Source: Buddleja alternifolia
Taxonomy: Eukaryota; Streptophyta; Magnoliopsida; Lamiales; Scrophulariaceae
Direction of reading: 5' to 3'
Length of the DNA stretch: 64,000 nucleotides
Assembly (NCBI GenBank): GCA_019426215.1
Contig: CM033394.1
Span: 47,738,423-47,802,422, forward strand
Shown here: piece by piece, positions 57,614 to 64,000 of the stretch
Numbering within the stretch: position 1 is the first letter of the stretch
Layout: each line of letters opens with the position of its first letter
Notes under the pieces: generated by a model
What the model was told of the DNA's origin: nothing
What the model saw: only the letters and a program-made list of their open reading frames with translations
The model's database searches: none
Translations under genes and position numbers: made by a program

Positions 57614-58050
57614 GGGAAAATTGCAGTTTTCGTCCCGTAAGTTGCCCACTTTGATTTTGGTCCCATTGGATAGGGATGTATTACATTTAGTCCCATAAGT
57701 CAAATAAAATTTCAATGTTGGTCCCATTGGATAGGTATGTGCCACATTTAGTCTCATAAGTCAAATAAAATCTCAATATTGGTCTCATGGGCAATCTGAT
57801 TTTCCATCTTTTGTAAGCCAATTTTCTAGCTCATTTCAGTCCAAGACGTGTATTTTTTCCTCTAGTTACTATTTCTAACTGAAGTGTGCAATGCACGCGC
57901 CTTGTTCCGTTTAATTTTAGTGTACAACTTGCCCATGAGACCAACATTGAGATTTTATTTGACTTATAAGACTAAATATGGTACATTTCAATCCAATGGG
58001 ACCAAAATCGAAATGTGAGCAAGTTACGGGATGAAAATTGCAATTTTCCC
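57614..58050. mobile_element. 437-bp hairpin element, 10-bp duplication
   Basis: GGGAAAATTGCAGTTTTCGT at the left pairs with the right end aaaattgcaattttccc. GTCATAAATA is duplicated exactly (57604-57613 and 58051-58060). Inner arms carry ggtcccattggatag and its complement, plus a direct duplication of the ggtcccattgg/taagtcaaataaaat block. Same end type and duplication length as 34711-35366. Confidence 0.92.
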
Positions 58051-59089
58051 GTCATAAATACATTTTGAAAGTTATAATATCAATACCACTCCTTTAAAAA
58101 GAGAATACAGTGAGAAGTTGCATCCTCCAATTGTGAAAGTACTATTGCTCTTTATTTAAATAAGTTTATTATAACTTATTAGCACTTGACAAAATTATAT
58201 TGACACTCCATTTTTACTTTTTTTTTTAATCAATTGACAATATTGCTCATGATTTATGAAAAAATTTTGTTGTACTTTTCATGATAAATATACTTCTAAT
58301 TATGGTGAACACTTAAATTACAGTAAAAATAGAATTAAAAAAATATTAATCCTTTTATTGTAAGAATCCTTTACTACTATTTTATTTTCTAATATCGTAA
58401 ATAATAGTTTATACTCTAAGTTGTACTTTTCTATTAAATTGTACATTTTTTCAACTATTTCACTTATAAATTTTTAAGAAATATTAAATAGTAATAATGG
58501 AGCAAAAGAGAAATTGGAGAGTTGCTTTCAATTTGTATGAAATACTTTAATCCGTGGTATAAAAGTTCTGAACAAATTTCAGGATATATCTGATACACAA
58601 ACCGTCTAATATCAACGGAAGTGATAATTTTCTCCTCTATGTTTTGCATATATAAGCTTTATATTAAAATTTAAGATTTTATTAAGAAAAATGAAACACA
58701 AAGAGAGAACAAAACATTATTGTGCTAATTTATCAACAATTTGGCATTTATAAGATATATGGTAGAATAGATAGTTATTCAACATTATTCATTAAAGGAT
58801 AATACAATAATAGTTTTTCATTATATCTAAGGGCAATATAGTCAAATGTTTGAGATAAAAGTTAAAGTGAGTGTATCTATCATTATTTGGAGTGTTAATT
58901 TCAAATTTCTATTTACTAATTGTGATTAATATATATAATTGTTAGTTCTTAATAATTAAAAAACCCACCTTCTCAACTACCAAAAACGTATGAAACCATA
59001 CAAATCAATCATGATAGTAAAGAATTCATATTCACCTTAATAATGTTAGCAACATTTCACACTCAAATAATAAAAATGTCATCAATAAC

Positions 59090-59190
59090 CATTTGGTTAA
59101 GCGGCATTAGCCTATCACTTTTAAGTGAGATGTCAAGTGTTTGAATCCCCAATCCCACCCTTGTAATCAAAATAAATAATAAAAATACCC
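59090..59190 (+). mobile_element. tRNA-derived SINE copy
   Basis: aaccatttggttaagcggca resembles a tRNA A box (tggttaagcgg), and caagtgtttgaatccccaat resembles a B box (gtttgaatcc). The tail is gtaatcaaaataaataataaa. Similar over most of its length to 51154-51250. Not a functional tRNA: no acceptor stem can be drawn. Confidence 0.6.
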
Positions 59191-59586
59191 CCTCTCCAAC
59201 TTTCCACCACTATTCTAAGATTACTATAAATATAATCTTGACATTTGACTATAAATCTATCTATTTTTTCTTCTAGTTTTATACTATAGTTTAATACATT
59301 CTATATTATCTATCTTCCCCCCAGTTTTATACTAAAGTTTAATACATTCTATATGAAAATGTTTCATATGAACAAGTACAAGTTTATATTAGATTTTTTT
59401 ATATTTTCAATTATAGTACTTGAACATAGGAATTCTTTAGCGTATAAATATGTATTCTACGTGCGTTGCACACTCTACTAGTACTCCAAAAATGTACATC
59501 TCTATGAATACCTGTCCATCCAAGCAATATACAGACCAGAAGCCTTTTCACAAGCTTTGCTTCCCATGTCGAATAAATGATAAGCC

Positions 59587-62500
59587 TCACCTAGGAAAGA
59601 AAATACTATGTGAAATACCGGCAACTGAAGCAGCATTGCCATGCTCCAGGGTCGATAGCAGGTTTTCACTCGTGTTGTTAAATTCCATGCTAAACTCATC
59701 CATAAAAGGGGGTTTGGTTGGTTCAGGGAGTTGTTCTTTCTTTACTAGCATCTCTAGTGCCTTAGACATGGATGGCCTTAATGAAGGGTTTTCTTGGGTG
59801 CACAAGAGCCCCACGTGAACCACTCGTAAAATCTCGTTTTTGATGTTGATGTTGTGGTCATTATGCAACATTAGGTTCGGGTCGAAGAGCTCTTCCACCG
59901 TTCCTTGTTGGAAATGCTTCCATGCCTGATTCAATAAAAAATGATTGAACAGATATCAGAAGGTTATATAATTGTTGATTACAAGAATCACATAGTTACA
60001 AAGGCTTTTAGAACTTACGGTTGTGACCAAGCTATCTGCATACTCTATGGATTTACTTTTGTTGTTCTGTCTACCTGTGACAATTTCCAACAAAAGCACA
60101 CCAAAGCTATAAACATCTGCTTTTTCTGTCAATTGGCCATGAGCTAGGTATTCCGGTGCCATATATCCCCTGCATATTTGTAAAGCCAAGAAACTTATCA
60201 AATCAAGTTTTGCCTCGGGTTTGTATTCCGGGCTTATTGGGAGAATTGACCCTTGAGATGTTGCTTATTTGGAAAGTATTCAAGTGGGTTCGTGAACGTA
60301 CAACTCAAATTATACATCGAGGGTGAGCTTATAAGATTCTCAATTTGATTAAAAGCATATAAACTCCATAAAAGTGTTTGGATGATTTTTCGAGTGAGGA
60401 GCTTATAAGCTCCCAAAATAAGATAGGAGACACTTATCAACTCCTTAACAAGAAGTCAGAATATCTTAACTTATTTCTTAACATCTTAAAAAACCTCTTA
60501 AACTATACGATCTAAATTACAAAAATACCGTTGATATCATCTTACAAGCTAAATAATCTTTTTTTTGCAACATTAAGAGTTTGTTTTTATTATAAGATAC
60601 ATCTTATAAGCTTTAAGTACATCTTATAATATGTAATAACTTATAAGATGGTCTTAGATAAGTTTAGCCAAACACCCTCATGGTCATTTTAGTACCCGAT
60701 AAAAAGCACGAGATTGATATACTCACAATGTTCCAGCAATGGCTGTGCTAATATGACTTTTATCTTCTTGGAAAGATCTCGCCAACCCAAAATCAGCAAT
60801 TTTAGCACGGAGTTTCGAGTCCAAGAGGATATTGCTTGCTTTAATGTCTCTGTGAATAATTCGTATTTTTTTGTTCTCGTGGAGGTAAACCAAACCCTCT
60901 ACTGTTCCTATGATTATCTCGAATCTCTTCTCCCAATTTAATGTGTTACCTTTGCTCGAATCTGTCAACCATTGGACAAAGATTACAATTAGTTATAAGA
61001 AGCCTATAAAAAATCTAAACAATAGTCCAATCCTGGACTCACCAAAGATGAAGTGATCTAGACTCTTGTTTGGGGAAAATTCGTAAACAAGAAGACTTTC
61101 GGGTCCTGAGCAACTGCACCCCAGCAATCTGACTAGATTCTTGTGCTCGACGCTGCTAATAATGTTTACTTCATTATAGAAATCTCCTGCTCTATTTTTG
61201 TTGTTAAAGAACAACCTCTTTACAGCAATCTCTCTTCCATCTTGCAAGACCCCCTGCAATGTGATACAAAAATTCTTCTTTTAGACACCAGTAAGCATAT
61301 ATGGAGAGTACCTTAGCATTACAAGTCTGTACCTTATATACTGCGCCAAAGCCGCCTTGCCCGAGTTTGTTGGCTTCATCAAAAGAACCAGTGGCTTTCT
61401 CAAGGGTGGAATATTTGAAGTTCAAGCTGCTATGATGAAGGGTTTTCACTAACTTTTGAACATCACCTGAGAAAAAGTAGAGATTTCATAAAAAAATGAT
61501 AATTATCCAAATTTACTTTACAAATGACTCCCCCTAAGTGAGTTTTAGAGAGTCTCACATGGACACAGAGTCTTGATACAATCACAATATTCAATATAGG
61601 GGGCACTGTGTAATCTCCATTACATGGCGGTTGTAATGGCGGTAGTGATTTTACTAAAACTTCAAGTCCCAAGCGTTCCTAAGTATGACATGACTTTTCC
61701 AATTTACAGGGCAAAGGAAATGTCATGTCACACTTAAAAAAACTCAAATGACTAGTCATCTCGGACTTCTGGCTAACCTTCTACCTTTTCTCTTCTTCTG
61801 AATCATTATGTGCTTCCAGATATAAACTCCGATGATAACTCCAATTATCAAGACAAATGTTGCACTAGCAGCTGCGACAATGATAACTATTACGCTCCCT
61901 GCAACAATAAAAAACTAAAGGTCATAATCAAGTCAGAATTACGCATTCTAAGTGCAGAACTATAGTAATGTGAATCAAACTCCTTGGCGTATGTAGATAT
62001 AGCTTTAACTAGCGGCATATATCCTTTTTATGTATGAATATGGACATCTCCCACCATTTTGAAATGTTTATTTGGCCATAGCTACTGTCCTAAGGCTAAG
62101 CCCGTCACAGCCCCACCAAAATACCAGTCAGATTGAAACTCCTCCACAATAACAGAACAACAACAGGGGTGAACAACAACAATATTCTAGATGTGCCACT
62201 AATGCCACATTCCTACATAATGTATAGATGTCAGGATGTCGCATAATCTTACATTTGGTATATACAACAAAAGGGTGCACAAAAGCGTTTTCATCACAAT
62301 TTTCTACTGTCACCTTGCTGGTGAAATCTACAACACTATGATAAGAAAGAAAAAGAAGTCGAAGCTAAAAAACAAAGAAGGAAAATGTAGCTTTACCTCT
62401 TGAATTTCCATTTCCAGGTATAGGATTAAGGAAATCGGTATCCGAATACCTCATGAAACATCCCGTGTTCAAAGCCCGGCCCTCAGACGAAGGCAAGCAT

Positions 62501-63144
62501 CTCGATATCGATGCAGATGCATTCTCCAAACAAGCTCTACAAGAACTAGCGTTTAGTGTCCTCCAGCAGTTAGCCAAAACATAAGATCCGGCCCTAGAAA
62601 CCACCACCCGGGCCCTTGCGTACCCGTTATTGTTCGGGGCAGCTATAACTGCTTGTGATAGAGCCCGCCTAGTTGATTCTAGAAAATCTGGATCATTTCG
62701 GGTTCTATTCCCACAGACAACATGGTCGTTTGGCCCGGTATACTCCTGGAAGAAAGTATAATTCTCGCCCCGCATAAAGCATCCGTCGAGGTAAATCATC
62801 CCTCCGGTATAGGGAAAGCATGTAGAAACAAGATTACGGGCTTGAAAATAGCACAATACGCAATCAACAACAGAGAGATCGCCATAGCATTGGGCTAAAC
62901 CGTAGTTAGCATCGGGCCCTGAGCCCGCTACTGCTTTGCCGAAGCCCGAACTTCGTACTTGATCACTTAAGTTATTCATGGTGGCAACAAAATTTGGCAC
63001 GATAATAGTGCGGTTGTGCTGAAGTTGAGTTCCACACCTAAAGTTAACAGTCTGAGCTCTTGGATCAGCAAATAATGCATATGGTAATAGCAAAATCACG
63101 AGAGTAGTGATAGTAACAGATGGAACAAGAATTGCTGTATTCAT
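59587..63144 (-). CDS. CRK2-like: CRK-4: cysteine-rich receptor-like kinase (CRK2 type)
   Basis: Seven exons: 63144-62397, 61898-61785, 61466-61333, 61253-61043, 60961-60727, 60169-60019, 59925-59587. GT-AG junctions, open 1932-nt frame, 643 residues starting at [10 protein letters not shown], aligned with the MKRAIL start of its neighbours. An in-frame ATG 17 codons upstream at 63195 exists but precedes polar residues. Signal peptide 1-26; DUF26 motifs C86-C95-C98 and C193-C202-C205; membrane helix encoded by exon 2; glycine loop [11 protein letters not shown]; catalytic K344, H439-R440-D441 and D459-F460-G461. The second DUF26 domain is three residues shorter than in CRK-1 ([11 protein letters not shown] against [14 protein letters not shown]). 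Intron 5 carries the shared MITE. Expected plasma-membrane RD kinase. Confidence 0.93.
60319..60679. mobile_element. Intron-5 MITE, CRK-4 copy
   Basis: Starts GAGGGTGAGCTTATAAG and ends CAAACACCCTC, with the same internal palindromes as the CRK-2 and CRK-3 copies. Confidence 0.78.
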
Positions 63145-64000
63145 TATGGAGGTTTGCTTCGTCTTTTCAATTTTTCTGTTAAAGGGAGAGAGCAAGATAG
63201 ATAATTATTTATATTCTTCAAACAAAAGCAACAATAAAAAAAGAACTCAAAATGCGTGTATGATGAATAGAACAAGTGGATCGGAGCCAATTTATATTCA
63301 ATCAAATACCACTTGCATAATAAGGTCAAAATTGTCACACTGGATTTCCCAACAAATACTAAAAAGTTGATCCCAATCATATATACCAATAATGCTAAAC
63401 AATGATGAATAAAGAAGATTCAATTCTTACCTCTTTCATTTACATGGCACCTGAAATTAGATTTTTCCTTAAATGATTAATATTTAGAATGTATCTGGTT
63501 GTTGAATTTTGGTGAGAAAAAAGAATATTGTACGCTGTTTCAATTTATAGTACTTTATGCTTTATTTTTTTATAATTATCTTTTTTCTTTTCCTTTTCCT
63601 CATGAAAATTCATGAATCAAACAGAGCCTCGAGCCTTGAGGGCTTTGCTTTAAGAGGTAAAAAAGATAGGAAGAGAGAGAGGGGAAATGAACTTTGATAA
63701 GGACGGTAGTAATTAAACTAAAAGTACTTATGTTATTCGTGTGTGAAAAGTGAAAAAAAAAGTAAAAAAAAAAAGTAAAGTAGAAGAGACTGTGAATGGA
63801 TTCGAACAAACTTTACATTCTTTTCAAATGTCGATGAATGAACAAGACTTTGGAACACCATGCAGGTTTATTATTAACAGAGAGGTGGCAACCAGTGAAT
63901 CGGGACGAAATTGGATCAAGTCCAATTGCATTGGGTTTGGTTCCAAAATGGATTCAAAAGTATGAATCCAATACGGGTTGACTTTGCATACCAGGAAAAA
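63145..64000. other. CRK-4 promoter region and 5' flank to window end
   Basis: Matches upstream of CRK-2 and CRK-3 (cacactggatttcccaacaa near 63336; ccttgagggctttg near 63634; aacaagactttggaacacca near 63841, also at 49822 and 45637). No further gene begins before the window ends. Confidence 0.55.
63324..63329 (-). promoter_or_regulatory. W-box-like motif upstream of CRK-4
   Basis: GGTCAA (TTGACC on the gene strand) 180 bp before the ATG, within the same conserved block as in CRK-2 and CRK-3. Confidence 0.4.

Larger units (their letters stand above)
56336..59481 (+). mobile_element. Probable non-autonomous Helitron
   Basis: Left end TCTATACTACTATAAAAG is the TC-start style of plant Helitrons and follows an A. 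Right end has a GTGC-GTT-GCAC stem-loop (59461-59471) about 6 bp before CTAG (59478-59481), followed by T, fitting A/T insertion without duplication. The flanks join to match the 3' flank of CRK-2 near 31265-31300. A second start-like copy (tattactataaaagtgtgga) lies near 56511, so two may be nested. It contains two MITEs and a SINE-like copy. No Rep/helicase gene. Confidence 0.55.

Noticed and set aside
59090..59190. Possible tRNA gene
   Set aside because: A- and B-box-like strings are present but no acceptor stem or anticodon arm can be formed; a second similar copy points to a SINE.

Overview
This window is plant nuclear DNA, most likely from a eudicot. It is AT-rich, with split genes (GT-AG introns), a pectin methylesterase inhibitor gene, a tandem array of cysteine-rich receptor-like kinases (CRKs), and a dense layer of LTR retrotransposons, CACTA transposons, hairpin elements and MITEs. 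A run of exactly 100 N (12173-12272) marks an assembly gap. I cannot name the species.

Layout: 1-5.4 kb holds a decayed Copia element (594-4294, 5-bp target duplication) and a ~1 kb near-palindromic hairpin element (4422-5405). One intact intronless PMEI-type gene lies at 6797-7303. 7.9-10.4 kb is a rearranged minus-strand Copia element. 10.4-12.6 kb is repeat debris around the assembly gap. 12619-21799 is a 9.2 kb CACTA (En/Spm) element carrying two broken minus-strand genes: a TNP2-type transposase and a second ORF with transposase-like and Ulp1-protease-like parts. It sits inside the pol gene of another Copia copy, whose two halves flank it.

22.9-64 kb is a tandem cluster of four minus-strand CRK genes of the CRK2 type: CRK-1 (22985-26367), CRK-2 pseudogene (31404-43328), CRK-3 (50210-53907) and CRK-4 (59587-63144). 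I followed all seven exons through the three intact genes. Exons 2, 4, 5, 6 and 7 have identical lengths (114, 211, 235, 151 and 339 bp) and frames stay open, giving 652, 652 and 643 residues. The predicted proteins have a signal peptide, two Gnk2/DUF26 domains (C-X8-C-X2-C), one membrane helix and an RD-type kinase, so they should be plasma-membrane receptor kinases. CRK-2 is dead: it has stops, frameshifts, lost splice sites and inserted elements (two CACTA, two hairpin elements, a hAT MITE, a 5 kb Gypsy element), several with exact target-site duplications. It is a readable insertion record.

Spaces between the CRKs are duplicated flanking sequence broken by further elements: MULE-like hairpins with 9-10 bp duplications, two PIF/Harbinger MITEs, a probable Helitron (56336-59481) and two tRNA-like SINE copies. 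I found no gene system I would call new in kind. The most unusual material is the hairpin elements, the full-size/deleted CACTA pair and the insertion record of CRK-2.
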